DNA of 11,241 bases from Rhodobiaceae bacterium (GTDB taxonomy: Bacteria; Pseudomonadota; Alphaproteobacteria; Micropepsales; Micropepsaceae): NCBI GenBank assembly GCA_009885515.1, contig VFKO01000428.1, positions 1 to 11,241 on the forward strand, given 5' to 3'. Both the position numbers and the translations under genes were made by a program. Position 1 is the stretch's first letter. Each line of letters opens with the position of its first letter. Under the pieces are notes generated by a model. That model saw only the letters and a program-made list of their open reading frames with translations, was not told the DNA's origin and did no database searches. Of this stretch, positions 1 through 7,014 are shown in pieces.

Positions 1-1258
1 AGGTCGGGATCCCCGCCGCGCGATAAAAGACGCCGTCGGTGGCCCCAGACGACATTGCCGGCACAATCGGCACACCCGGATAGTTCGCGTGCACGGCTTT
101 CGTCACCGCTTTCACAATATCGTCGCGCAGGGGCGACGCGTCGCTGGCGGTGTAATTGCTTTCAAGCGGCGCTACTTCAATCTTGCCACCCACCAGACGC
201 TTGAGCACCGTCTGCACCTTCTCGATCGCCACCCCCGGAAAAATACGGCAGTTCACCGTTGCGGTGACGCTTTGCGGCAGCGCGTTGTCTGCATGCCCGC
301 CCTGGATCAGCGTCGGAATGCACGTCGTGCGCACCCGCCCGACATGAAATGGGCTTGCCGACAGCACGCGCGTCGCATTTCTGTCGCCCGGATGGGCCGC
401 AAAGCGCCGCATCGCCCGCCCGATCATACCCTTCGTCACCAGACCCGCTGCGCGAAAGGCCGCAACCGTCGTTGCATTCCACATCACCGGAAATTCATGG
501 CGCTTGACCCGCGCCAGCGCCGCCATCACCTCATAGATCGCATTGTCAGGACTGGGCTGGGACGAGTGACCCCCGGGATTGTGCGCCGTCAGCTTGAAGC
601 TGGCAAAAGTCTTTTCCGCCGTTTGTAGGTAGTAGACGGTGGGCACGCCCGCCTCATTCAACTCGCCACCACCCGCATCGGTGTTGAGCGCGAACTCCGC
701 GTCGATCAGCGCCCGATGCTCGCGCACCAACGACGTCGCCGTCAGCCCGACCGTTTCCTCATCGCCCGTGAAGGCAATGATCAAGTCGCGCGTTGGCGTG
801 AATTTCTCGGCCCGCAGCGACAAAAACAAAGACGCTAAAATCGCCACGCCCGCTTTGTTGTCCGCCGTCCCACGACCGAAGAAAAACCCGTTCTCCTCGA
901 TCAGCGTGAACGGATCGCGCTGCCAATCGGCGCGCCGCGCCGGCACCACATCCATATGCGCCATCAAGAGTATGGGCTTGCCACCTGTCCCGTCCCCGCG
1001 ATAGCGCACCACCAGCGACGCCGTTTTCCCGAGCGGCAGAACTTGAATATCTTCGGAGGAAAAACCCCCACCCTTGAAGCGCCCGGCGAGATACGCCGCC
1101 ATCTCAGGCACACGGACCCCATCGGTCGATGTATCGATGCCCACAATGTGCTTGTAGATTTCGAGGGCCTGGACGCGCTCGGCGTCGTTCGGCGATTGTG
1201 CGTAAGCGGCACCGCTTAACGCCAGCATCAGTGCGGTCGCAAAAGAGAAAATTCTCAA
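1..1258 (-). CDS. Exported M20-family zinc metallopeptidase, C-terminus cut by window edge
   Basis: This is a member of the M20/M25/M40 metallopeptidase family, most like exported carboxypeptidase or aminoacylase types; the substrate cannot be told. 419 codons are visible and the last part (roughly 50-60 residues, with the final metal-binding His) lies beyond position 1. Visible family motifs are HMDVVP (His101, Asp103), GRGTADNK (bridging Asp133), TGDEE (catalytic/metal Glu167-Glu168), the lid-domain GGHSSQP (His231), GGHADNALP (His322) and SGATDG (404-409). I place the start at a TTG at 1258, because it gives a clean signal peptide (hydrophobic residues 3-18, AYA cleavage before Gln21) and has an AGGGGG Shine-Dalgarno sequence about 9 bases upstream. 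No ATG start gives this N-terminus. The product is therefore expected in the periplasm. It lies 14 bases after the dioxygenase stop and its ribosome-binding site overlaps that stop, so the two are probably one operon. Family is certain, substrate unknown. Confidence 0.9.
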   Translation of the reverse strand, partial: MRIFSFATALMLALSGAAYAQSPNDAERVQALEIYKHIVGIDTSTDGVRVPEMAAYLAGRFKGGGFSSEDIQVLPLGKTASLVVRYRGDGTGGKPILLMAHMDVVPARRADWQRDPFTLIEENGFFFGRGTADNKAGVAILASLFLSLRAEKFTPTRDLIIAFTGDEETVGLTATSLVREHRALIDAEFALNTDAGGGELNEAGVPTVYYLQTAEKTFASFKLTAHNPGGHSSQPSPDNAIYEVMAALARVKRHEFPVMWNATTVAAFRAAGLVTKGMIGRAMRRFAAHPGDRNATRVLSASPFHVGRVRTTCIPTLIQGGHADNALPQSVTATVNCRIFPGVAIEKVQTVLKRLVGGKIEVAPLESNYTASDASPLRDDIVKAVTKAVHANYPGVPIVPAMSSGATDGVFYRAAGIPT

Positions 1259-1272
1259 AGCCGTGGACCCCC

Positions 1273-2034
1273 TCAACTCCCAAACGCATACGCATTCATC
1301 GACATCGAACCAAACTCCCACGACGCATGCAAGCGGCGCGACGGCGCGCCGTCTGCGGCCCCACGCGCCACCAGCAGCGGCTCGAAATGTTCGATGGTCG
1401 GATGATTGGTCTTGGCGAACGGCGCCACGTGCTGCCAGTTCACCAGCGCCTGGTCATCACCGGCCTCAAGCGTGCGGTCCAGCCATTCGATAAATTCCGT
1501 CGCCCATTCGGCGGGCGCGGGCGTTGGCTTGGCCCGCAAATTATGCGTCGCACTGCCGCTACCGATAATCAGCACGCCCTCATCGCGCAGCGGTGCCAAC
1601 GCCCGCCCGATCGCGAAATGATCGGCGCTGCTGCCGCTGGTGGTCAAAGACAGCGGCACAAGCGGTATGTCCGCTTTGGGCCACGCCAGCATCAACGGTA
1701 CCCACACACCGTGATCACGCCCGCGCGCTGGATCAAGGCGCGCGCCAATCTGTGCTTCTGTCAACAGTTGTAATGCCCGCTCGGCCACATCGCCCGCCAC
1801 CGCTGCCGGATATTGCAGCCGGTAGAGTGGTTGCGGAAAGCCATAGAAATCGTGGATCGTGTCCGTGCCCAGGCCCAGTGCCACCTGGGTCTCTTCCCAA
1901 TGCGCAGACACCACCAACAGCGCTCGTGGGCGAGGCAAGTTGCCAGCCAATGATTTGAGGAACGTGCTGGCCGGTGATTTCATCAGCGCCAAAGTCGGCG
2001 CGCCGTGGGAGAGAAACAAAGCCGGTAATGTCAT
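1273..2034 (-). CDS. DODA-type class III extradiol ring-cleavage dioxygenase
   Basis: The 253-residue product belongs to the class III (LigB-like) extradiol dioxygenases of the 4,5-DOPA dioxygenase type, the group of E. coli YgiD, and matches that family in length. These are cytosolic metal enzymes that open catechol rings; the natural substrate of bacterial members is mostly unknown. Family motifs visible are LFLSHGAP (His10), VSAHWE (His45), HDFYGFP (61-67), DHGVWVPL (His108), ATHNL (His164) and NHPTIEHFEPLL (His211). The conserved His residues are the candidate metal and acid/base ligands. I chose the ATG at 2034, which has AAGAAGGG about 9 bases upstream and begins directly at the family N-terminus. 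The open frame continues about 30 codons further upstream, but that part is encoded by a palindromic repeat and is unlikely to be translated. It is probably co-transcribed with the exported peptidase downstream. Family sure, substrate not. Confidence 0.9.
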   Translation of the reverse strand: MTLPALFLSHGAPTLALMKSPASTFLKSLAGNLPRPRALLVVSAHWEETQVALGLGTDTIHDFYGFPQPLYRLQYPAAVAGDVAERALQLLTEAQIGARLDPARGRDHGVWVPLMLAWPKADIPLVPLSLTTSGSSADHFAIGRALAPLRDEGVLIIGSGSATHNLRAKPTPAPAEWATEFIEWLDRTLEAGDDQALVNWQHVAPFAKTNHPTIEHFEPLLVARGAADGAPSRRLHASWEFGSMSMNAYAFGS

Positions 2035-2056
2035 GCGAACATACCCTTCTTGATTA

Positions 2057-2123
2057 GCCCTTCGCCCGCTTGCGGCAGAAGGTGTCTCGCCGCCCTTTGC
2101 GGCGTGACGGATGAGGGCCCTCA
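2057..2123. repeat. REP-like extragenic palindromic element
   Basis: A compact nested palindrome lies between the dioxygenase gene and tRNA-Ala. The outer arms GCCCT (2057-2061) and AGGGC (2114-2118) can pair. Inside are one hairpin CCGC-TT-GCGG (2066-2075) and a second hairpin CGCCGC / GCGGCG (2088-2093 with 2099-2104, loop of 5). The right end also holds the perfect 12-base palindrome TGAGGGCCCTCA (2112-2123). The overall look, two GC hairpins within AGGGC-type ends, resembles extragenic palindromes that I recall as common in alphaproteobacterial genomes; the family assignment rests on memory. On the minus strand it sits in the 5' leader of the dioxygenase gene. It creates a spurious in-frame N-terminal extension of that gene. 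Confidence 0.6.
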
Positions 2124-2139
2124 CGCGACTTCAAAAAAT

Positions 2140-2215
<76 letters not shown>

Positions 2216-2260
2216 ACATTAAAAATCCAACGCCGTCCCGGGTGCGCGGCGCGTATTTCA

Positions 2261-2290
2261 CCTATAACAAAATAAACACCAGAGCCGCAA
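2261..2290 (-). promoter_or_regulatory. Candidate promoter of tRNA-Ala (weak)
   Basis: On the minus strand TTGCGG (2285-2290) is followed after 18 bases by TATAGG (2261-2266). This would start transcription about 38 bases before the mature tRNA 5' end, and the region after the -10 is very GC-rich (CGCGCCGCGC), as in growth-controlled stable-RNA promoters. The -35 part lies inside the terminator stem of the preceding gene. The match is modest, so the call is tentative. Confidence 0.25.
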
Positions 2291-2305
2291 CACCGCTGCG
2301 GCTCT
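2268..2305 (-). terminator. Intrinsic terminator of the FYDLN-type gene
   Basis: Read on the minus strand, AGAGCCGCA (2297-2305) pairs perfectly with TGCGGCTCT (2281-2289) around a 7-base loop. The 9-bp GC-rich stem is followed by GGTGTTTATTTTG, a moderate T-rich tract. It begins 7 bases past the stop codon of the gene at 2313-2816 and separates it from tRNA-Ala. Confidence 0.75.
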
Positions 2306-2312
2306 CACGCGC

Positions 2313-2816
2313 TCATTCCTTGTCCAGGCTGTCCTTGTCGATAATGTCGGCCACGCCTTCATCATCATCGACGGTCTCGATCAGCGTGTCGTCGTTTTCG
2401 TCTTCGTCGTCGTCATCTTCGACTTCTTCAAGATCGACTTCGTCACCCACGACTTCCGGCTTGTCTTCTTTCTCGTCGCCGTCTTCGCTTTCGACCAGAT
2501 CGGGATCGGGGATCGCTTCATCGTCGAGTGCGACCTCTTTGACTTCTTCGGCGCCCGCCTCCTCGTCCTCATCCGCTTCTGGCTTGGCCGCGTCAGAATC
2601 TTCTGAATCGTCACGAGCACTCGAGGCTTTGACAGCGCCTTCTCCCGTATCGCGAATGACCGAGGCGCCAGACCGCGTCCGGCGCATCTTCACGATCGCT
2701 TCAGCCGTAAAGCTAAAGGCACATTTCGGGCAGACGATTGGCTTTTTGCTCAAATCGTAGAATCTTGCCGCGCAACTTGGGCAAATGCGCTTTGTTCCGA
2801 TATCCGGAGCAGCCAC
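2313..2816 (-). CDS. FYDLN-type (TIGR02300 family) zinc-ribbon protein with acidic tail
   Basis: This 167-residue protein is of unknown function and belongs to a family (FYDLN acid domain, TIGR02300) that I know as largely alphaproteobacterial and usually next to aroA, as here. The N-terminus GTKRICPSC...CPKC carries a CxxC...CxxC zinc ribbon (Cys12, Cys15, Cys29, Cys32). The family signature appears as FYDLS (19-23), with Ser where Asn is usual. The C-terminal half is low-complexity and acidic: 40 of the last 77 residues are Asp or Glu, which suggests a disordered tail. I chose a GTG start at 2816, because it gives the family N-terminus MAAPDIGTKR and has AGGA about 10 bases upstream. The open frame runs much further upstream to 3170, but that part overlaps aroA antisense and is not plausible. 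It is probably monocistronic, with a terminator right after the stop. No function is inferred beyond zinc binding. Confidence 0.88.
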   Translation of the reverse strand: MAAPDIGTKRICPSCAARFYDLSKKPIVCPKCAFSFTAEAIVKMRRTRSGASVIRDTGEGAVKASSARDDSEDSDAAKPEADEDEEAGAEEVKEVALDDEAIPDPDLVESEDGDEKEDKPEVVGDEVDLEEVEDDDDEDENDDTLIETVDDDEGVADIIDKDSLDKE

Positions 2817-2861
2817 CGGGGTGATTTCCTGAATGTTTGAGAGGGGAAATTGAGGGGCGTC

Positions 2862-2890
2862 CCATTGCCACGAAGCGGGCCGCCTGTCAA
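2862..2890 (-). promoter_or_regulatory. Candidate promoter of the FYDLN-type gene (weak)
   Basis: In the 145-bp divergent gap between the FYDLN-type gene and aroA, the minus strand holds a perfect -35 TTGACA (2885-2890). With a 17-base spacer the -10 would be CAATGG (2862-2867), a poor match; GGCAAT at 15-base spacing is the alternative. Only the -35 is convincing. I see no equally good plus-strand promoter for aroA in this gap. Confidence 0.25.
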
Positions 2891-2961
2891 AGAGAAGTTG
2901 TGACGCGAAGCGTTGCCCGCGAAAACCCGCAGAGCCATCAACAACCACAAAACGCCGCACC

Positions 2962-4314
2962 TTGACCACACAAAGCCCTCCGCTGCCTCTGGCGGCTCGA
3001 TCATCCGGACCTCTCAAGGGGCGATTGCGCGTGCCCGGTGACAAGTCGATTTCCCACCGTGCCCTCATATTGGGCGCGCTGGCGGCAGGCCGGACAACCA
3101 TCGCAGGCCTGCTGGAAGGCGAAGACGTCCTCAACACAGCCTCGGTCCTGCGGGCGCTGGGCGCTGACATTGTCCGGGACCCCGCGGGGGTGTGGCATGT
3201 TCACGGGTTCGGCGTCGGCGGGTTTAGCGAACCCACGGACATCCTGGATCACGGCAATTCCGGCACCGGCGTGCGCCTCATGTTGGGCGCGGTTGCAACC
3301 ACACCGATTACGGCGACCTTCACCGGCGACGCCTCACTGCGCAAGCGCCCGATGCGCCGCGTTCTCGACCCTATCGAGCGCTTCGGCGCCCAAACCGTGA
3401 CCCGCGACGGCGGCTTGCTGCCGATCACCATCAAGGGCGCGAAAAATCCGATCCCCATCACCTATCGACTCCCCGTCCCCTCCGCCCAGGTAAAGTCAGC
3501 TGTCCTGCTCGCTGGTCTCAACGCCCCGGGCGACACCACCGTGATCGAGGCCGAAGCCACCCGCGACCACACCGAGCGCATGCTCACCCATTTCGGCGCC
3601 GTCGTCCGCCGCCAGAAAATCGAAGGCGGCTTGACCGCCATCACCTTGACGGGCCAACCCGAACTTCGCGCAAGCCACGTGCAGGTGCCGGCCGACCCTT
3701 CATCGGCCGCCTTCCCCATGGTCGGAGCCCTCATCGTTCCGGGGTCAGAGGTCCGCATTGAGGCCGTGATGCTGAACCCCACGCGCACGGGCCTCATCAC
3801 CGTGCTCAAGCGCATGGGTGCTGACATCACGATTGAAAACGAGCGCAGTGAAAGCGGTGAAAGCGTTGGCGATCTTGTGATCAAAGCAGGCCCATTAAAG
3901 GGCATCGACATCGAACCCGAAATCGCGCCATCGATGATCGACGAATATCCGATCCTGGCCATCGCGGCGGCCTTCGCCGAAGGCCGGACCAAAATGACGG
4001 GACTGGGCGAACTGCGCGTCAAGGAAAGCGATCGCCTCGCAGCGATTGCCGACGGCTTGATAGCCTGCGGCATCAAAATAGCACTGGGCAGCGATTGGCT
4101 TTCCGTCGAAGGCTTGGGCGCAGGCGGCATGCCCGGCGGCGCCAGAGTGGCCACCCACATGGACCATCGCATCGCCATGGCCTTCCTGATCGCAGGCCTT
4201 GCCGCCAAGGCCCCCGTCACCGTCGACGACACAAGCTTCGTCGCCACCAGCTTCCCCGATTTCATCCCGCTCATGCAAAGCCTCGGCGCCATCTTCACAC
4301 GGCCCAACCAATGA
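2962..4314 (+). CDS. aroA: 3-phosphoshikimate 1-carboxyvinyltransferase (EPSP synthase)
   Basis: AroA joins shikimate-3-phosphate and phosphoenolpyruvate to make EPSP, the sixth step of the cytosolic shikimate pathway and the target of glyphosate. The 450-residue product has the full family layout: GDKSISHR (26-33) with the PEP/S3P lysine, GNSGTGVR (98-105), RKRPM (127-131), SAQVK (174-178), RDHTE (201-205), NPTR (272-275), catalytic IDEYP (326-330), LRVKESDR (351-358) and MDHRIAM (400-406). GDKS, SAQVK, RxHxE and NxTR together are the published signature of class II EPSP synthases, the group of the glyphosate-tolerant Agrobacterium CP4 enzyme. However, the glyphosate-contact residue is Gly101 here, not the Ala of CP4. 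The start is a TTG with no visible Shine-Dalgarno; no ATG or GTG in frame can replace it without losing the conserved N-terminus. The stop overlaps the cmk start by 4 bases (ATGA). Confidence 0.97.
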   Translation: MTTQSPPLPLAARSSGPLKGRLRVPGDKSISHRALILGALAAGRTTIAGLLEGEDVLNTASVLRALGADIVRDPAGVWHVHGFGVGGFSEPTDILDHGNSGTGVRLMLGAVATTPITATFTGDASLRKRPMRRVLDPIERFGAQTVTRDGGLLPITIKGAKNPIPITYRLPVPSAQVKSAVLLAGLNAPGDTTVIEAEATRDHTERMLTHFGAVVRRQKIEGGLTAITLTGQPELRASHVQVPADPSSAAFPMVGALIVPGSEVRIEAVMLNPTRTGLITVLKRMGADITIENERSESGESVGDLVIKAGPLKGIDIEPEIAPSMIDEYPILAIAAAFAEGRTKMTGLGELRVKESDRLAAIADGLIACGIKIALGSDWLSVEGLGAGGMPGGARVATHMDHRIAMAFLIAGLAAKAPVTVDDTSFVATSFPDFIPLMQSLGAIFTRPNQ

Positions 4315-4958
4315 CCGCGCTACCCGTCATCGCGATCGACGGCCCCGCCGCTTCCGGCAAGGGCACACTCGCACGCCGCGTCGCGGCCGCCATGGGTTTT
4401 GCACATCTCGACACCGGCACGCTCTACCGTGTCGTGGGCCTTGCGGTGCTCAAGGCTGGCAAAGACCCTGGCGATGCCGGCGCTGCAACCGCTGCTGTGA
4501 AAGCGCTTGACCTTTCGCTGCTTGAGGACCACGCCCTTCGCAGCGCCGAGACCGGCGTCGCCGCCTCGCAAGTGGGCGCCAATCCTGCCGTGCGAGAGGC
4601 TTTGCTGGAATTCCAGCGCAATTTCGCTGCCCACCCCCCAGGCGGTCAGGGCGCAGTTCTCGACGGGCGTGACATCGGCACCATCATCTGCCCCACAGCC
4701 ACCGTAAAGCTCTTCGTCACCGCGACCCCGCAAGTTCGCGCCCGCCGCCGCTACCTGGAGCTGTTTTCCCATGGCTCGTCTCGCACGGAAGCTGAGGTTT
4801 TGGCCGATATTTGCTCGCGCGACCACCGCGATATGAGTCGCCCTGTCGCACCATTGGCCCAGGCGCCAGACGCGCACTTGCTGGACACCACCCAACTCGA
4901 TATAGAAGCCGCCGTTGCCTTGGCGCTTGAAATCGTCAGGGCGGCTCTCCGCACTTGA
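4311..4958 (+). CDS. cmk: Cytidylate kinase
   Basis: Cmk transfers phosphate from ATP to CMP or dCMP in the cytosol, recycling the nucleotides released by RNA and lipid turnover. The 215-residue product is close to the usual length. Motifs are the P-loop GPAASGKGT (11-19), DTGTLYR (34-40) in the nucleotide-binding region, DGRDIGT (118-124), the arginine-rich segment RARRRYLE (143-150) and RDHRDMSRPVAPL (160-172), typical of bacterial CMP kinases. The ATG overlaps the aroA stop as ATGA and has no clear ribosome-binding site of its own, so translation is probably coupled to aroA. Position between aroA and rpsA is the conserved alphaproteobacterial arrangement. Confidence 0.97.
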   Translation: MTALPVIAIDGPAASGKGTLARRVAAAMGFAHLDTGTLYRVVGLAVLKAGKDPGDAGAATAAVKALDLSLLEDHALRSAETGVAASQVGANPAVREALLEFQRNFAAHPPGGQGAVLDGRDIGTIICPTATVKLFVTATPQVRARRRYLELFSHGSSRTEAEVLADICSRDHRDMSRPVAPLAQAPDAHLLDTTQLDIEAAVALALEIVRAALRT

Positions 4959-5000
4959 TGGGTGCACACGCTTTGGGGTTGGGGCCTCAACGGCGCTTTT

Positions 5001-5112
5001 TTGTTTTGAAAACAACCGGGTCCGAAGGCCTGCGCTCCCACGCATTGGCAACAAGACTCTCAAAGTCCGCCGGATGAATTCCGGCCGGCATACGCCTGAG
5101 ACTGCATTGGAG
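5001..5112 (+). promoter_or_regulatory. Structured leader of rpsA, possible autoregulatory site
   Basis: The 163-base gap before rpsA contains a perfect 15-base palindrome TTGTTTTGAAAACAA (5001-5015). It then holds three consecutive potential hairpins: TGCG/CGCA extended by GCC/GGC (5028-5049), GACT/AGTC (5055-5067) and GCCGG/CCGGC with a 7-base loop (5069-5085). The Shine-Dalgarno GGAG (5109-5112) lies 9 bases before the ATG. From memory, similar CAACAAGAC and GTCCGCCGG...CCGGCCGGCAT segments precede rpsA in other alphaproteobacteria. S1 is known to repress its own translation in E. coli through its leader; the same role here is inference. Confidence 0.45.
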
Positions 5113-5121
5113 AACAACTGA

Positions 5122-6852
5122 ATGGCACGTTCTGCCGCCGCGCGCGTTGCGCCCAAGGAAACAATTTTTAATCCGTCCAAAGAAGATTTTGAAGCCCTCC
5201 TCGAGGAAAGCTACAAGACCCACGGCCTTCAGGAAGGCAACGTCGTTACTGGCCTCGTCATTGCGATCGAAAAAGAATTCGCCATCATCGACGTTGGTCT
5301 GAAGACCGAAGGCAAAATTGCACTCAAGGAATTCGCCCTCGCAGGCCAAGCCCCCAAGATCGCCGTCGGCGACAGCGTCGAGGTCTTCCTCGATCGCGTT
5401 GAAAACGCGCTGGGTGAAGCCGTCCTCTCGCGCGATAAGGCCCGCCGCGAAGAATCCTGGACCAGGCTCGAGCGCGCTTCGGAAGACAAATCACGCGTCA
5501 CCGGCGTCATCTTCGGTCGCGTCAAAGGCGGCTTCACCGTCGACCTCGATGGCGCCGTCGCCTTCTTGCCCGGCAGCCAGGTCGACATCCGGCCCGTGCG
5601 CGATGCCGGCCCCCTGATGAACAAGCCAGAGCCGTTCCTGATCCTGAAAATGGACAAGCGCCGCGGCAACATCGTCGTCTCGCGCCGTGCAGTTCTCGAA
5701 GAAAGTAGAGCCGAACAGCGCAACGAACTCGTCGCCAACCTCAAGGAAGGTCAAGTCATCGAAGGCGTGGTCAAGAACATCACCGACTACGGTGCCTTCG
5801 TCGATCTCGGCGGTGTAGACGGCTTGCTCCATGTCACCGACATCGCCTGGCGTCGCGTCAATCACCCAAGCGAAGTCTTGTCGATCGGCCAATCCGTGAA
5901 GGTCCAGGTTGTCAAGGTAAACCCGGAAACCCAACGCATCAGCCTCGGCATGAAGCAACTCGAAGCCGATCCCTGGGATGGTGTGGCAACGAAATACCCG
6001 ATGCAGGGCAAGTTCAAGGGCCGCGTCACCAACATCACCGACTACGGCGCCTTTGTCGAACTCGAGCCGGGCGTCGAAGGCCTGGTTCACGTCTCGGAAA
6101 TGTCGTGGGTCAAGAAAAACGTCCATCCCGGCAAGATCATTTCGACCAGCCAGGAAGTCGAAGTCATGGTGCTCGAAGTCGATGCCGGCAAGCGCCGCAT
6201 CAGCCTCGGCCTCAAGCAGACCCTGGAAAACCCATGGCATGGTTTCGCCGCCAAGCACCCGGTCGGAACTCTCATCGAAGGCGAGATCAAGAACATCACC
6301 GAGTTCGGTCTGTTCATTGGCCTCGACGGCGAGATCGACGGCATGGCGCATCTGTCCGATCTCGACTGGAACGAGCCCGGCGAAGAAGCGATCAAGAAAC
6401 ACAAGAAGGGTGACCGCGTAAAAGCGATTGTCATCGACATTGACGTCGACAAGGAACGCATCGCCCTTGGCTTGAAGCAGGTCACCGGCGATCCGATGGA
6501 AAGCCTTGGACCCGTCAAGAAAGGCGACATCGTCACCTGCACGGTCACCGAAGTCACCGACAGCGGCATCGAAGTTGCCGTCGGCGAACTGAAAGCCTTT
6601 ATTCGCAAGAACGAGCTTTCACGTGATCGTGCCGAGCAACGTCCCGACCGTTACGCCGTTGGCGACAAGATCGATGTCAGGGTCACCAACGTCGATAAGG
6701 CCGCGCGCAAGATCGCTCTGTCGATCAAAGCGCGTGAAATCGCCGAAGAAAAGGACGCCGTCGCACAATACGGCTCGTCTGATTCCGGTGCCTCATTGGG
6801 TGACATTCTGGGCGCTGCCCTGCGCAAGAAAGCGGAAAAGACCGACGAGTAG
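5122..6852 (+). CDS. rpsA: 30S ribosomal protein S1
   Basis: S1 is the large RNA-binding protein of the small ribosomal subunit; it captures and unfolds mRNA, especially when the Shine-Dalgarno is weak. The 576-residue product carries six S1 (OB-fold) repeats at about 37-105, 122-188, 208-277, 294-365, 381-452 and 466-535. This matches the six-domain proteobacterial form (557 residues in E. coli). Repeats 3 and 4 share the core NITDYGAFV, and repeat 5 reads NITEFGLFI. Repeats 2 and 6 are the most diverged. The C-terminal tail after repeat 6 is charged, with a short conserved-looking SLGDILGAALRKK. The ATG has GGAG at good spacing. It follows cmk by 163 bases, so it may be transcribed from aroA-cmk, from its own promoter in the gap, or both. 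A strong terminator follows. Confidence 0.98.
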   Translation: MARSAAARVAPKETIFNPSKEDFEALLEESYKTHGLQEGNVVTGLVIAIEKEFAIIDVGLKTEGKIALKEFALAGQAPKIAVGDSVEVFLDRVENALGEAVLSRDKARREESWTRLERASEDKSRVTGVIFGRVKGGFTVDLDGAVAFLPGSQVDIRPVRDAGPLMNKPEPFLILKMDKRRGNIVVSRRAVLEESRAEQRNELVANLKEGQVIEGVVKNITDYGAFVDLGGVDGLLHVTDIAWRRVNHPSEVLSIGQSVKVQVVKVNPETQRISLGMKQLEADPWDGVATKYPMQGKFKGRVTNITDYGAFVELEPGVEGLVHVSEMSWVKKNVHPGKIISTSQEVEVMVLEVDAGKRRISLGLKQTLENPWHGFAAKHPVGTLIEGEIKNITEFGLFIGLDGEIDGMAHLSDLDWNEPGEEAIKKHKKGDRVKAIVIDIDVDKERIALGLKQVTGDPMESLGPVKKGDIVTCTVTEVTDSGIEVAVGELKAFIRKNELSRDRAEQRPDRYAVGDKIDVRVTNVDKAARKIALSIKAREIAEEKDAVAQYGSSDSGASLGDILGAALRKKAEKTDE

Positions 6853-6881
6853 CCGTCACCTCAAAAACTGTGGCAAAGTTC

Positions 6882-6909
6882 AAAGGGGCGGCTTCAACCG
6901 CCCCTTTTT
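6882..6909 (+). terminator. Intrinsic terminator of rpsA
   Basis: GGGGCGG (6885-6891) pairs with CCGCCCC (6898-6904) around the 6-base loop CTTCAA. The stem is extended by A:T pairs on the outer side and followed by TTTTT (6905-6909). It starts 30 bases after the rpsA stop and ends the aroA-cmk-rpsA unit. Confidence 0.92.
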
Positions 6910-7014
6910 GCATCAAAGTCAGGAATATCCCTTATTTTAGAACAGCTTGGGGCCATGCATGCCTTGACGGCAGCCCTCCCCCTTGGCAGCTTCGCCCTCA
7001 AGCAAGGGACTCAA

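Noticed and set aside
89..628. 179-codon plus-strand open frame
   Set aside because: Antisense to the M20 peptidase, whose motifs and signal peptide prove the minus strand is coding.
2242..2760. 172-codon plus-strand open frame encoding a serine-rich protein
   Set aside because: It is the complement of the Asp/Glu repeat codons of the FYDLN-type gene, which gives artificial Ser runs; no ribosome-binding site or family resemblance.
2816..3170. 118-codon N-terminal extension of the FYDLN-type protein
   Set aside because: Runs antisense through the start of aroA, whereas the family begins at MAAPDIGTKR; the GTG at 2816 with AGGA fits.
5491..6402. 303-codon minus-strand open frame
   Set aside because: Mirror of the repetitive S1 domains; the plus strand is unquestionably rpsA.
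6955..7014. 20-residue N-terminal extension of IhfB
   Set aside because: IHF beta proteins start at the MIKSELV segment, and a better ribosome-binding site precedes the ATG at 7015.
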